DNA of 64,000 nucleotides. Origin: an uncultured Dehalococcoidia bacterium. Lineage in GTDB: Bacteria > Chloroflexota > Dehalococcoidia > Lucifugimonadales > UBA3495. The stretch spans positions 1,314,091-1,378,090 of the forward strand of contig CATQHB010000002.1 in NCBI GenBank assembly GCA_958295765.1, written 5' to 3'. Numbering within the stretch: the stretch's first letter is position 1; every line of letters starts with the position of its first letter. Shown here one piece after another: positions 35,220-43,354 of this stretch. Below the pieces are notes generated by a model. That model ran no database searches. It saw nothing but the letters and a program-made list of their open reading frames with translations, and had not been told where the DNA came from. Both the position numbers and the translations under genes were made by a program.

Positions 35220-36158
35220 ATGAATCGAGAAGAACGCCCTTTAGTAGTGGCCCTGGGCGGCATCAATATGGACCTGGTTACCCTGGCCGCCCGGTTCCCG
35301 GAGGCCGGGGAGACGGTGGTCGGCCATCGGTTTCTGACCTACGCCGGCGGCAAGGGCGCCAACCAGGCCCTGGCTGCCGCCCGGATGGGCGCGCGGGTGG
35401 CGATGGTGGGCCGCATCGGTGATGACCTGTTTGGCCCTCAGGCAATCCGTTCTCTGTCCGAGGCCGGCGTGGACGTTTCCGGCGTAGGCGTATCGCCCGG
35501 CGTGAGTACCGGCATCGCCGTCATCAGCATTGACGACACCGCCCAGAACCGGATTATCCAAGTGCTGGGCGCCAATGATACCTGCGGCGATGCCGAGGCG
35601 GAAAGGGTAACCGAACTGCTGTACCGGGCCTCGGCGCTGCTGCTGCAACTGGAAGTATCGGTAGAACTGTCCTTAAAGGTGGCGCAGGCGGCAGCCGTCC
35701 GGGGCGTCCCGGTCATTCTGGACCCCAGCCCGGTACGGCCCCTGCCGGCGGCTTTCTATTCCTGCTGCGACGTCATCACCCCCAACGAGACCGACGCGCA
35801 GGCGCTGGTGGATGCTCCGGTTACGGATCGGGAGTCGGCGGCCCTGGCCGCCGGCACGCTGCTGAGCCGGGGCATCGGTACGGTGGTGGTCAAGCTAGGC
35901 CCCCAGGGAGCCTACTATGCCACCGCGCAGGGCGGCGAGTACGTGCCGCCTTTTGCAGTGGAAGCGGTGGATTCCGTCGGCGCCGGCGACGCCTTTAACG
36001 GCGCGCTGGCGGTGGCCCTGGCCGAGGGCCGCAGCGTAGCCCAGGCGGTGCGGATGGCATCGGCCGCCGGCGCCCTGGCGGTAACCAGGGTCGGCGCCCA
36101 GGATTCTATGCCCTCCCGCCAGGAAGTGGATGCCCTGGTAAGAAGCTCCAATCCCTAG
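35220..36158 (+). CDS. rbsK: Ribokinase family sugar kinase
   Basis: PfkB-family carbohydrate kinase, most like ribokinase. The 312 residues include VALGGINMDLVTLAARFP, the sugar-binding GGKGANQALAAARMGA, and the catalytic VDSVGAGDAFNGALAVAL with the GAGD Asp. ATG 35220 matches ribokinase N-termini; an upstream ORF extension to 35082 lacks similarity. The Shine-Dalgarno is weak (ACGGGGA). It is divergent from rnd. True substrate could be another furanose or nucleoside. Confidence 0.88.
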   Translation: MNREERPLVVALGGINMDLVTLAARFPEAGETVVGHRFLTYAGGKGANQALAAARMGARVAMVGRIGDDLFGPQAIRSLSEAGVDVSGVGVSPGVSTGIAVISIDDTAQNRIIQVLGANDTCGDAEAERVTELLYRASALLLQLEVSVELSLKVAQAAAVRGVPVILDPSPVRPLPAAFYSCCDVITPNETDAQALVDAPVTDRESAALAAGTLLSRGIGTVVVKLGPQGAYYATAQGGEYVPPFAVEAVDSVGAGDAFNGALAVALAEGRSVAQAVRMASAAGALAVTRVGAQDSMPSRQEVDALVRSSNP

Positions 36159-36176
36159 TCGGTTTAAGAGTTTTTA

Positions 36177-36668
36177 ATGCAGCAAGGCGACAAGTATTGC
36201 TCAGGCTGCGGCGCGCTCCTGGAAGCACGAGAGGCGGCGGGACGGTTGCGGCCGGTCTGCTCCCAATGTGGCCGCGTGGTCTTTTACGACCCCAAGGTGG
36301 TCGCCGTAACCGTTGTGGAACGGGCGGGCCAGGTGCTGATGGTGCGCCGGGCCGGCGACCCCGGTTACGGTTTATGGAGCGTGCCGGGCGGCTACGTGGA
36401 CCAGGGAGAAGTGGTCGAAGCGGCGGCGGCCCGGGAGGTAGCTGAGGAAACCGGGCTGCTGGTTAAAATCGACGGACTGGTTGGCCTGTTTTCCGAGGCG
36501 GGCAACCCGGTAATCGTGGCCGCCTTTACCGGCGTGGAAACCGGCGGCGCGCTGCAAGCCGGGCCGGAGACCCTGGCGGTGGACTTCTTTGACCTGGACG
36601 CCCTGCCGCCCCTGGCTTTTCCCCGGGACTCCCGGATGTTGCAGCGTTGGCGTCAAAACCGGGAATAG
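36177..36668 (+). CDS. NUDIX hydrolase with zinc ribbon
   Basis: The 163 residues start with a zinc ribbon (CSGCG ... CSQCG, Cys8/11/29/32 approximately) and then a NUDIX fold with the complete box GGYVDQGEVVEAAAAREVAE + ETGLL. The layout resembles NADH pyrophosphatase (NudC) but is shorter. It likely hydrolyses nucleotide diphosphate derivatives. Starts 18 nt after the ribokinase gene and ends 3 nt before comF. Confidence 0.88.
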   Translation: MQQGDKYCSGCGALLEAREAAGRLRPVCSQCGRVVFYDPKVVAVTVVERAGQVLMVRRAGDPGYGLWSVPGGYVDQGEVVEAAAAREVAEETGLLVKIDGLVGLFSEAGNPVIVAAFTGVETGGALQAGPETLAVDFFDLDALPPLAFPRDSRMLQRWRQNRE

Positions 36669-36671
36669 ACT

Positions 36672-37433
36672 ATGCCGGTTACTCTGAAATCTCTACTGAG
36701 CCAGGCGACCCACTCCGCCCTGGACTTGCTGCTGCCCCCGCGCTGCCTGGGCTGCGGGAAGGAGGGTAACCTGCTGTGTCCGCCCTGTATCGCTGCCCTG
36801 CCCCGCCTGGAACCGCCCTACTGCGTTGTCTGCTCCGACGTGGGGGGCAGCGGGACTTGCCGCAACTGCCGGGAGCCGGCCCCTGGTTCCCACCGGAAAA
36901 TCGAAGGGATACGCGCCCCTTACCTGATGCAGGGCCTGGCGCGGGACGTAATTCACCAGTTCAAGTACCGGAACGTGCGGGTGGCTGCGCCTTTGCTGGG
37001 GCGGCTGCTGGCGGATTATCTGAGCGCCAACCCAATGCCCGGCGATACGCTGCTGCCGGTGCCGCTGCATCCCCGAAAGCTCCGGGAGCGGGGTTACAAT
37101 CAGGCCGGGCTGCTGGCCCGGGAGTTGGGGGAAATAACCGGCCTGCCGGTAGCGGAAAAGCTGCTCTACCGTACCCGGAACACCCCGCCGCAAGCCCGCA
37201 CTGCCAGCCGGCAACAGCGGTTGGAAAACACGGCCGGGGTTTTTGCCAGCCGGGGTGATATAACCGGCCGGTCTTTTATTGTGGTGGACGACGTGAGCAC
37301 TACCGGCAGCACCCTGGCCGCCTGCGCCGCCGCCTTGAGAGAGGGCGGCGCCGTTTCCGTATGGGGACTTGCCTTCGCCAAAGAAGCGCGGTCAAGCCCG
37401 TTATCGGACATTGAGGAACCCGATACGGAATGA
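36672..37433 (+). CDS. ComF family phosphoribosyltransferase-like protein
   Basis: The 253 residues have two N-terminal CxxC pairs (CLGCG, CPPC, CVVC, CRNC), a middle IHQFKYRNVRVAAPLLG, LPVPLHPRKLRERGYNQA, and the PRPP-binding motif FIVVDDVSTTGSTLAAC. ComFC-type proteins support DNA uptake in competent bacteria, but many homologues lack that context. It closes the rbsK-NUDIX-comF run. Confidence 0.88.
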   Translation: MPVTLKSLLSQATHSALDLLLPPRCLGCGKEGNLLCPPCIAALPRLEPPYCVVCSDVGGSGTCRNCREPAPGSHRKIEGIRAPYLMQGLARDVIHQFKYRNVRVAAPLLGRLLADYLSANPMPGDTLLPVPLHPRKLRERGYNQAGLLARELGEITGLPVAEKLLYRTRNTPPQARTASRQQRLENTAGVFASRGDITGRSFIVVDDVSTTGSTLAACAAALREGGAVSVWGLAFAKEARSSPLSDIEEPDTE

Positions 37434-37435
37434 GA

Positions 37436-37463
37436 GCAAGCGTACCCGGTAGGAGGCGCTTGC
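37436..37463. terminator. Hairpin between convergent genes
   Basis: GCAAGCG/CGCTTGC stem followed by CCCTTT, between comF and the DinB-like gene. Confidence 0.4.
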
Positions 37464-37471
37464 CCCTTTGC

Positions 37472-38131
37472 CTATGGTTCGCTGCGGTCCCAGTCGGGTA
37501 AGGCGTGGTAGCCCTCAAAGGGAATCGCCCCCACGGCCGGCAGCCCCTGGGCCTTTTTCAGCCGTTGAATGTTGTAGAGGTGGGTCAGGTATTCGAAGTA
37601 GCGGTGCCGGAAGGTGGCTTCCAGGGAAATGTAGCCTTGCGCCGGGTCGGCCGGGTCGGGCCGCACCCCTGAGGGATGGGCTTGGAGCCAGTGGAGTTGG
37701 CCGCCGATGTTGCTGGGCAATTCCCTGCTGCGTAGGGAATCAACCGTTTCCGACTCCAGTACCGACAGGGAAAAGTCCAGGCCCTTGCGGAACACCGCCA
37801 GGATTGCGTCCATCTCCCAGTATTTAGTTTCGTCCAGCCGACGGTCGTAGGGGGAGGCGATGATGCCGTCCCAATCCTCGATTTCGGGCAGCCCTTCGGT
37901 GAACAGGCGCTCGCCCCAACGCTGAAGCAGCCACCGGAAGTCGCCGGAGGCCACGTGGCTGACGTTGCGGCGGATGCTCCACTCGCTCCAACCCCACCGG
38001 TCCGACTGGAAATCCAGTTGCTCGTCGGTCAGCCCGGCCAACTCCTCGACGTACATATCAAAAATTTCATTCCGAAACTGGGGGAACAAAACCGTTCCCG
38101 GTGAATCGCCGGATATTTCCTGCTGTGTCAT
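37472..38131 (-). CDS. DinB-like four-helix protein
   Basis: The 219 residues resemble DinB/YfiT metal-binding four-helix proteins: an N-terminal MYVEELAGLTDEQLDFQSD, WSIRRNVSHVASGDFRWLLQ with the first conserved His, and HRYFEYLTHLYNIQRLKKAQ with a terminal His-x6-His pair. Members bind metals and some are thiol transferases; this protein's function is unknown. Weak Shine-Dalgarno (GGGGG 11 nt upstream). Confidence 0.72.
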   Translation of the reverse strand: MTQQEISGDSPGTVLFPQFRNEIFDMYVEELAGLTDEQLDFQSDRWGWSEWSIRRNVSHVASGDFRWLLQRWGERLFTEGLPEIEDWDGIIASPYDRRLDETKYWEMDAILAVFRKGLDFSLSVLESETVDSLRSRELPSNIGGQLHWLQAHPSGVRPDPADPAQGYISLEATFRHRYFEYLTHLYNIQRLKKAQGLPAVGAIPFEGYHALPDWDRSEP

Positions 38132-38227
38132 AGCTGATACGTACCCCCTGCAAGGAAAATTGAGGCTCTATTGAAGCTCTGCGGTTAGGAATTATGGACT
38201 CCGGGTACTCCATTCGCCCCGGCTAAT

Positions 38228-38348
38228 CCGCTCATCCTGATGGGATGGTTCGACAGGCTCACCATGAGCGGCTATATCAAGCTCACCATGAGCGGCTGTC
38301 CGGCTCACTATGGGCGGTTGTCCAGGCTCACTATGGGCGGTTATCCGG
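38228..38348. repeat. Family-2 palindrome with tandem arm expansion
   Basis: After a palindrome at 38228-38272 come about four tandem units of 22-25 bp (38257-38348) built on GCTCACCATGAGCGG, the later two drifting to GCTCACTATGGGCGG. Confidence 0.8.
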
Positions 38349-38397
38349 TATCCAACGTAGAGTGAGTCGAAACCGCTAGACGCTGGCGGGCCGTTGG

Positions 38398-38979
38398 TCA
38401 GGGCCTTACCCAGGTTTCCGACCAGGCGAGGCAGGCGCTGCTGCTTTGCTTGTCGCCGCGCATTTCCAGCGCCGGCTGGCCGGCCACCACGTTGCCGTTG
38501 ATGGTTAGCTGGGCGCGGCGCGACGGGATGAAGCAACTGTAAACGCCGTGCGGACGCCCCGGCGCGCTGCCGGCCTCGACCCGCAGCATATACGGCTCCA
38601 GGAAGTCATACCAGGTCAACAGTATCTCATCGTCATCGCTCAGCACCTTTTCCGTCCAGAAGGAGCGGACGTCGCCGGACTTGGTGAACTCCGCGTCGGT
38701 AACGGGAATATCCTGGTCGGCAAATTCGGGAAAGAGCAGACACTCGATTTCCTCTTGCAGCCAGCGGGCCAGGGCGATGTTGTCGGCGTAAATCCGCACC
38801 TCATTGTCCGTTTCGTCGCTCTTGAGAAATAGGACGTGGCCCGGGCCGGCCGGGGAGAGGAGGATTCGCCAGTGGCTGGAACGGGTAGTTTGCGTTGCGC
38901 CCTCGTCCTGGGAGAGGCGAATGAAGGAATTTTCTCCGGTCAGGCGCACCTGGTTCGGGTCGGTTGGGCTGGTGGTCAT
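38398..38979 (-). CDS. Hypothetical protein, 193 residues
   Basis: Family not recognised. It has an N-terminal strand-rich region, ARWLQEEIECLLFPEFADQD in the middle, and SFWTEKVLSDDDEILLTWYD. No signal peptide or membrane helix. A GAGG site lies 9 nt before the ATG. It is followed, on the same strand, by no close gene. Confidence 0.65.
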   Translation of the reverse strand: MTTSPTDPNQVRLTGENSFIRLSQDEGATQTTRSSHWRILLSPAGPGHVLFLKSDETDNEVRIYADNIALARWLQEEIECLLFPEFADQDIPVTDAEFTKSGDVRSFWTEKVLSDDDEILLTWYDFLEPYMLRVEAGSAPGRPHGVYSCFIPSRRAQLTINGNVVAGQPALEMRGDKQSSSACLAWSETWVRP

Positions 38980-39153
38980 AGTTTCATTCCTCTATTTGTT
39001 GATTCGGCCGGTTTGCTCCGGCCGGCCCCGGCCTACCGCCGCCAACCGTAGCCGGCAACGGGCGGCGGGACATCGGCAAGCAACCGGGGCCACCCATCCA
39101 AGTGAGCGGCCCCGGCGCCATGGCTGGGCAATGGCGGGATAAGGGTTCCCTGC

Positions 39154-40338
39154 CTAGTCCTTGGCCGGGAACCAGTCCTGCTTCCAGGGGAAATCGCCGT
39201 TCTCCGAGTCGTAGGCCGGCAGGCCGTTTTCCACCCGCTCCCGGTAGGGACTGGCAATCGGCTCGGTGTAGGGGTAAATGCCGCCATCATAGACCCCGGG
39301 GCCTTCCTTGAAGTGGCGGGCCTGGGCCAGGGTTTCCACAAAGGGCATATTCATATCGTACAACTGCTCGACCCGCTTGGGCCGGGGGCCGGCCTTGGAG
39401 ACGTGGCCGAAAAGCTCCCGCCCCATAATCCGCTCGGCCATCCAGACGCAGTCGATAACCTTGTCAATGTCCACGCCGGTGGGGACGCCCATGTCCTCCA
39501 TCATGTGGAGCAGGTCCTCGGTGGGCGCCATGCCGGTGGCCCGGCCGTTGCCGCAGTAGGGGCAGCCGCCGTAACCGCCGATAGTGCCGTCCAGCTCCAC
39601 GGTGTCATCCGGCCCCAGGGTGCGCAGGGCGGCGTAGGCCGAGGCAATCGCCATGTTCCGGCCATTGTGCAGGTGCAGCCGGAAGTGGTTGATTTCGGGC
39701 CAGCGCTCCTTGACCCGGCTGATGCTTTCCTCCACCTTGGCCGGGGTGCAGTGGCTCATCGGGTCGCCCATAGAGCAGCTTACCACCTTGATGCCCACTT
39801 CGTCCCACATCCCGTGCTGCTTCTCAAACAGGGTCATCAGGTTGTCCACCGGGAACTCGCCGAGGAAGTTGGAACCCCAACTGGCATTGCAGCCGATGCC
39901 GGCTTCCCGGATATTCAGTTCCTGGGCCTGGGCGATAATCTGGGGCCAGCGCTCCATTTCCTGCATCTGGGTGCGGTTGGTGTTGCGGCGGACAAATACG
40001 TCGCACATATGGCAGGAAAGGCGGGGGTAGGCGTCCCGCTCAATGGTCAGCGGCGGGGAGTAGGCCCGCGCCCGCTCGACGCCCCGGGAGTTCAGGGCCA
40101 GGGCGGTGTAGGTTACGTCCGGGTTGGGGGTGAACCGGGTTACGATTTCGTCAATCCGCTCCATCTGGGGCGTCCACTTGGGGCTGACAAAGGAGCCGAC
40201 CACGATTTGGGGCAGGCCGGTCTCGGAGAGGGCATCCAGCAGTTCAATTTTGTCATCCACCGAGATGCTGGCATCCTCAATCTGCATACCTTCGCGCATA
40301 CCTTCTTCTTTATAGACTACCTTGGGCCACTGATACAT
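39154..40338 (-). CDS. HMG-CoA lyase-like DRE-TIM metallolyase
   Basis: Relatives cleave or condense acyl-CoA and keto acids on a TIM barrel with a divalent metal. The 394 residues show YKEEGMREGMQIEDASISVD (the DREG-type catalytic motif, here MREG), SCSMGDPMSH, FRLHLHNGRNMAIAS (metal His-x-His), and the HMG-CoA-lyase-like GGYGGCPYCGNGRATGMAP. ATG 40338 is fixed by AGGAGGAG just upstream; the frame stays open to 40755 only because it reads through repeats. Substrate uncertain. Confidence 0.85.
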   Translation of the reverse strand: MYQWPKVVYKEEGMREGMQIEDASISVDDKIELLDALSETGLPQIVVGSFVSPKWTPQMERIDEIVTRFTPNPDVTYTALALNSRGVERARAYSPPLTIERDAYPRLSCHMCDVFVRRNTNRTQMQEMERWPQIIAQAQELNIREAGIGCNASWGSNFLGEFPVDNLMTLFEKQHGMWDEVGIKVVSCSMGDPMSHCTPAKVEESISRVKERWPEINHFRLHLHNGRNMAIASAYAALRTLGPDDTVELDGTIGGYGGCPYCGNGRATGMAPTEDLLHMMEDMGVPTGVDIDKVIDCVWMAERIMGRELFGHVSKAGPRPKRVEQLYDMNMPFVETLAQARHFKEGPGVYDGGIYPYTEPIASPYRERVENGLPAYDSENGDFPWKQDWFPAKD

Positions 40339-40496
40339 CAGACTCCTCCTCTCCCTTATGGGGCAATGGGATATTTCAAGTTCAGGATAACCAGGTTCGG
40401 AAACGCCGGTTGGCAGGGATACTGATTGGCGGGATTGTATGTTTTCGGCCAAGGATTTGTCAAGGAACGGCTGCTTGAGGACGGGGCGACACAAGT

Positions 40497-40596
40497 ACCG
40501 TCGTTCCGGCGAAAGCCGGAATCCAGAACACCTTGTAGCCGGCCCGCTCTTTTCCCGTAGGATTTCCTGGATTCCGGCTTTCGCCGGAACGACGGT
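40497..40596. repeat. ~100-bp palindromic repeat (family 1)
   Basis: Ends ACCGTCGTTCCGGCGAAAG and its inverse. Confidence 0.9.
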
Positions 40597-40678
40597 TGCG
40601 TGGGTTGTCCTGGTTAAGGCGCGATTGCCCGGTACTTGCGCCGTCGCGCCTTTGGATTTTCCACTCAGTCCAGCCAAT

Positions 40679-40800
40679 CCGCTCATCCCGCCGACTAATC
40701 CGCTCATCCTGAGCTTGTCGAAGGACGGGGCGGGATGGTTCGACCGGCTCACCATGAGCGGTTATCTAAATTTCACCTCGAACGGTTATCTCAATTTCAT
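40679..40800. repeat. Family-2 palindrome with decayed arms
   Basis: Arms CCGCTCATCCTGAGCTTGTC and CCGGCTCACCATGAGCGG, then two drifting ATCTAAATTTCACC/ATCTCAATTTCATC units. Along with the copy at 40497 and the stem at 40854 it fills the gene-free stretch 40339-40996. Confidence 0.75.
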
Positions 40801-40853
40801 CTCTCACCCTGAATTCCTGTTTGACAGGCCCCGCTACCAAAAGATATATTGAC

Positions 40854-40967
40854 GATGCAACAGACCCCATTCATAGCGGAGTTCCCTTGCCATTGCGTAA
40901 GCCTTTTGGGGTTGGACAACTTGCCCCCTTGTGAGGCTTACGCACGGAATGGTGTCTGTTGCAAGTA
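40854..40967. repeat. Long imperfect inverted repeat upstream of a lipoprotein gene
   Basis: TGCAACAGACCCCATTC near the left end pairs with GAATGGTGTCTGTTGCA at the right; inside, TGCGTAAGCCT pairs with AGGCTTACGCA, giving a long nested hairpin of about 110 nt. It is unlike the other repeat families here. Confidence 0.75.
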
Positions 40968-40996
40968 CCAGTCCTAACTTGCAAGGGGGTTCCCTG

Positions 40997-41845
40997 ATGC
41001 GCCGGTTGACATCCGTTTGTCTGGGTTTGACCTTGTTAGCCTTGGCAGCTTGTGCCAGCCCCGTATCGGAACCAACGCCGGATATTCCGGCCACCGTAAC
41101 TGCCCAGGTACAGACCCATTTGGCCGCCCTGCCTACCGCTGCGCCGCTGCCCACGCATACGCCCTATCCGACCAATACTCCTTATCCAACCCTTACTCCG
41201 GCGCCTACGGCAACCGCTTACCCTACCGCCACGCCGAGGCCCACCTACACGCCTTACCCCACATCTACCCCTACTCCGATAGCTACTCTAACACAGACCA
41301 CCACACCAACAGTCACGCCTGCGCCTACGATTACTCCCACCGCTACCCCATGGCCCACACCAACGGCGGTGTCGCACTCAGAATGGGTAAGGTATAAGCC
41401 CAACGATGACTATAGCATCCAGTTACCGCCGGATTGGGAAAAGTTTTTTGACTCTGCCGATGGTGCCTATCTGGATAAAGGCTTAGCGCTTGTGGGTTTT
41501 CAGTCGCCCGGTGATTACGCCAAGGTCGCTATCTTCTCCATTTTTTCGGAGCTTGGCTGGCAAGAAGATTTCAATATCGACTTGAAGGTAAGCCTTGATT
41601 TGAAATTGAGAGAGGACGAACTATCCTATCGAACGGTGGCTATATGGCCGGTCTCTACAACGACAAAACGGTCTAGTTATGAGTATGACGGGCAAGGCGG
41701 TCAATGCGACATTGAAGGGCACGGTCTGCATATATTAGTGGGGGATTATTCCTACTTTGTACGAGTGGAGATATGCACCGACAGCAAGGAGAAGTTTGAT
41801 GAAGCCTTTGCGGAAAGTGTTTTTGCGGGCTTCACGTATCAGTAA
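40997..41845 (+). CDS. Lipoprotein with Thr/Pro-rich linker
   Basis: The 282 residues start with a lipoprotein signal (RRLTSVCLGLTLLALAAC, lipobox LAAC), followed by about 100 residues of TPTP/YPT repeats, then a globular domain with WVRYKPNDDYSIQLPPDWEK and a C-terminal ESVFAGFTYQ. The globular part recalls PsbP/DUF1795-like surface domains; this is tentative. The linker probably spans the cell wall. AAGGGGG precedes ATG 40997. Confidence 0.75.
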   Translation: MRRLTSVCLGLTLLALAACASPVSEPTPDIPATVTAQVQTHLAALPTAAPLPTHTPYPTNTPYPTLTPAPTATAYPTATPRPTYTPYPTSTPTPIATLTQTTTPTVTPAPTITPTATPWPTPTAVSHSEWVRYKPNDDYSIQLPPDWEKFFDSADGAYLDKGLALVGFQSPGDYAKVAIFSIFSELGWQEDFNIDLKVSLDLKLREDELSYRTVAIWPVSTTTKRSSYEYDGQGGQCDIEGHGLHILVGDYSYFVRVEICTDSKEKFDEAFAESVFAGFTYQ

Positions 41846-41971
41846 TAAGGGGTAACGCCGAGTTAGTTAGCTTTGCCTCTACCAGCGCCCCCCGCCGCCG
41901 GCTTGCCAGGGTGAACTGTTGGGACTAATATGGCTGCAAGGAACAGGATTCCGGCGACTGGGGAGGCAGGC

Positions 41972-42799
41972 GTGCCAGAAGCGATTATTAACGGTTTCCG
42001 AATGTATTACGAGGCGCAGGGCGCGGGGCCGGCGCTGGTGATGATTCACGGCGGGCTGGGCGGCGGCGAGGGCTGCGCTCAGCTGATGGCCCACCACGCC
42101 GCGGCGCTGGCCGCCGATTTTCAGGTCATTTCCTACGACCGCCGCGCCGCCGGCCGCTCCGAGACGCCGGAGGACGGATACTCCATTGCCAACTACGCCC
42201 AGGACCTGTACGCCCTCCTGAAGCATTTGGGCGTCGCTCAAGCCCACGTGCTGGGTTCCTCGGCTGGCGGGCCGATTGCCTTGCAGTTTGCCCTGGAACA
42301 CCCGGAAATGACCCGAACCCTGCTGCTAATCAACACGATGACCTACGTTCAGGAATCGGAACGGGCGATCCGGCAGCGGGAACTGGACGGCATCAAGCAG
42401 GCCGAGGCGGCCGGGGGGCGGGAAGCGGCGGTAGAAGCGGGACTGATGGCCCGTTGGCCCGGCCTCAAAGAATCCCAGCCTCAGGAGTTCGCCCGGCTCC
42501 GGCAAATCAACCTGGGGCAATACGGCGGGCTGGTCAAGACCATCCAGAGCTACCTGGACATCCGGGATTCCCTGGAGTCCCGCCTGGCTGAGCTGGCAAT
42601 GCCCACACTGATTGTTCACGGCGACGCCGACAGCCGGATCAACGTAGCCTGCGGGCGGCAACTGCATCAGGGCATCGCCGGCTCCGAACTTCACATAATC
42701 CCCCGGGCGGAACACGGCCTGCTCAGCAACGAGGCCGAGCGCACCCGGGACCTGATTCTGGAGTTTCTGGCGGAAGCAACGGCGATGCTCGGCAACTGA
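41972..42799 (+). CDS. Alpha/beta hydrolase
   Basis: The 275 residues contain the oxyanion HGG loop (MIHGGLGGGEG), the nucleophile elbow VLGSSAGGPIALQFALEHP (GxSxG), the acid in IVHGDADSRINVA, and the His in RAEHGLLSN. GTG 41972 is chosen because GGGAGG lies 5 nt upstream and the protein then begins PEAIINGFRMYYE; the ORF extends to ATG 41930 without a Shine-Dalgarno. Substrate unknown. Confidence 0.85.
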   Translation: MPEAIINGFRMYYEAQGAGPALVMIHGGLGGGEGCAQLMAHHAAALAADFQVISYDRRAAGRSETPEDGYSIANYAQDLYALLKHLGVAQAHVLGSSAGGPIALQFALEHPEMTRTLLLINTMTYVQESERAIRQRELDGIKQAEAAGGREAAVEAGLMARWPGLKESQPQEFARLRQINLGQYGGLVKTIQSYLDIRDSLESRLAELAMPTLIVHGDADSRINVACGRQLHQGIAGSELHIIPRAEHGLLSNEAERTRDLILEFLAEATAMLGN

Positions 42800-42898
42800 C
42801 CGGAGTTTATACGTCAAAGTCAGGGCTGACCGGAACCATATTTTCCGGCCCGGTTTCCGACATTGCCTTGTCATAATCAGGAGAACAGGAGGGCGTCT

Positions 42899-43306
42899 AT
42901 GTCCACCATCGGTTTTGACCACATCGCGATGCCTACGGCCAATGCGGAGAAGCTCATTGCGTTCTACAAGAAGCTGGGTTTCACCATCAACGACGAAGCG
43001 GCCTGGCGCGCCGGAGACGCCAACATTTTCTCCATTCAGATTGGCGACTCCAAGATAAACGTACACCCGGAGGGTTACACCGCCACCCTGCGGGGGCCGA
43101 CGGCGGTGCCGGGCTGCGCCGACATCTGCTTTGTTTGGGAGGGGACGGCGGAAGCCTGCCAGGAAATGCTGGCGGAGGCCGGGGTAGAGGTCATCCGGGG
43201 GCCGGGGCCGCGCAAGGGCGCCCGGGCCGGCGGCGGCCTGCCGGCGGTCAGCCTCTACGCCCGCGACCCGGACCAGAACCTTCTGGAGTGGATGATTTAT
43301 CTGTAA
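42899..43306 (+). CDS. VOC/glyoxalase family protein
   Basis: The 135 residues show the paired beta-alpha-beta VOC fold: GFDHIAMPTANAEKLIAFYK with metal His, then ADICFVWEGTAEACQEML, and a C-terminal ARDPDQNLLEWMIYL with the metal Glu. AGGAGGG lies 5 nt before ATG 42899. Substrate not inferable. Confidence 0.87.
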   Translation: MSTIGFDHIAMPTANAEKLIAFYKKLGFTINDEAAWRAGDANIFSIQIGDSKINVHPEGYTATLRGPTAVPGCADICFVWEGTAEACQEMLAEAGVEVIRGPGPRKGARAGGGLPAVSLYARDPDQNLLEWMIYL

Positions 43307-43354
43307 AACCCTTAACCCAGGAAAGCAAGACCAGAACAGAAAGGATGTAAACGC

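Noticed and set aside
40339-40755. N-terminal extension of the HMG-CoA-lyase-like gene to 40755
   Set aside because: The extra residues translate repeat families 1 and 2 (for example TVVPAKAGIQE), and AGGAGGAG sits directly before ATG 40338.
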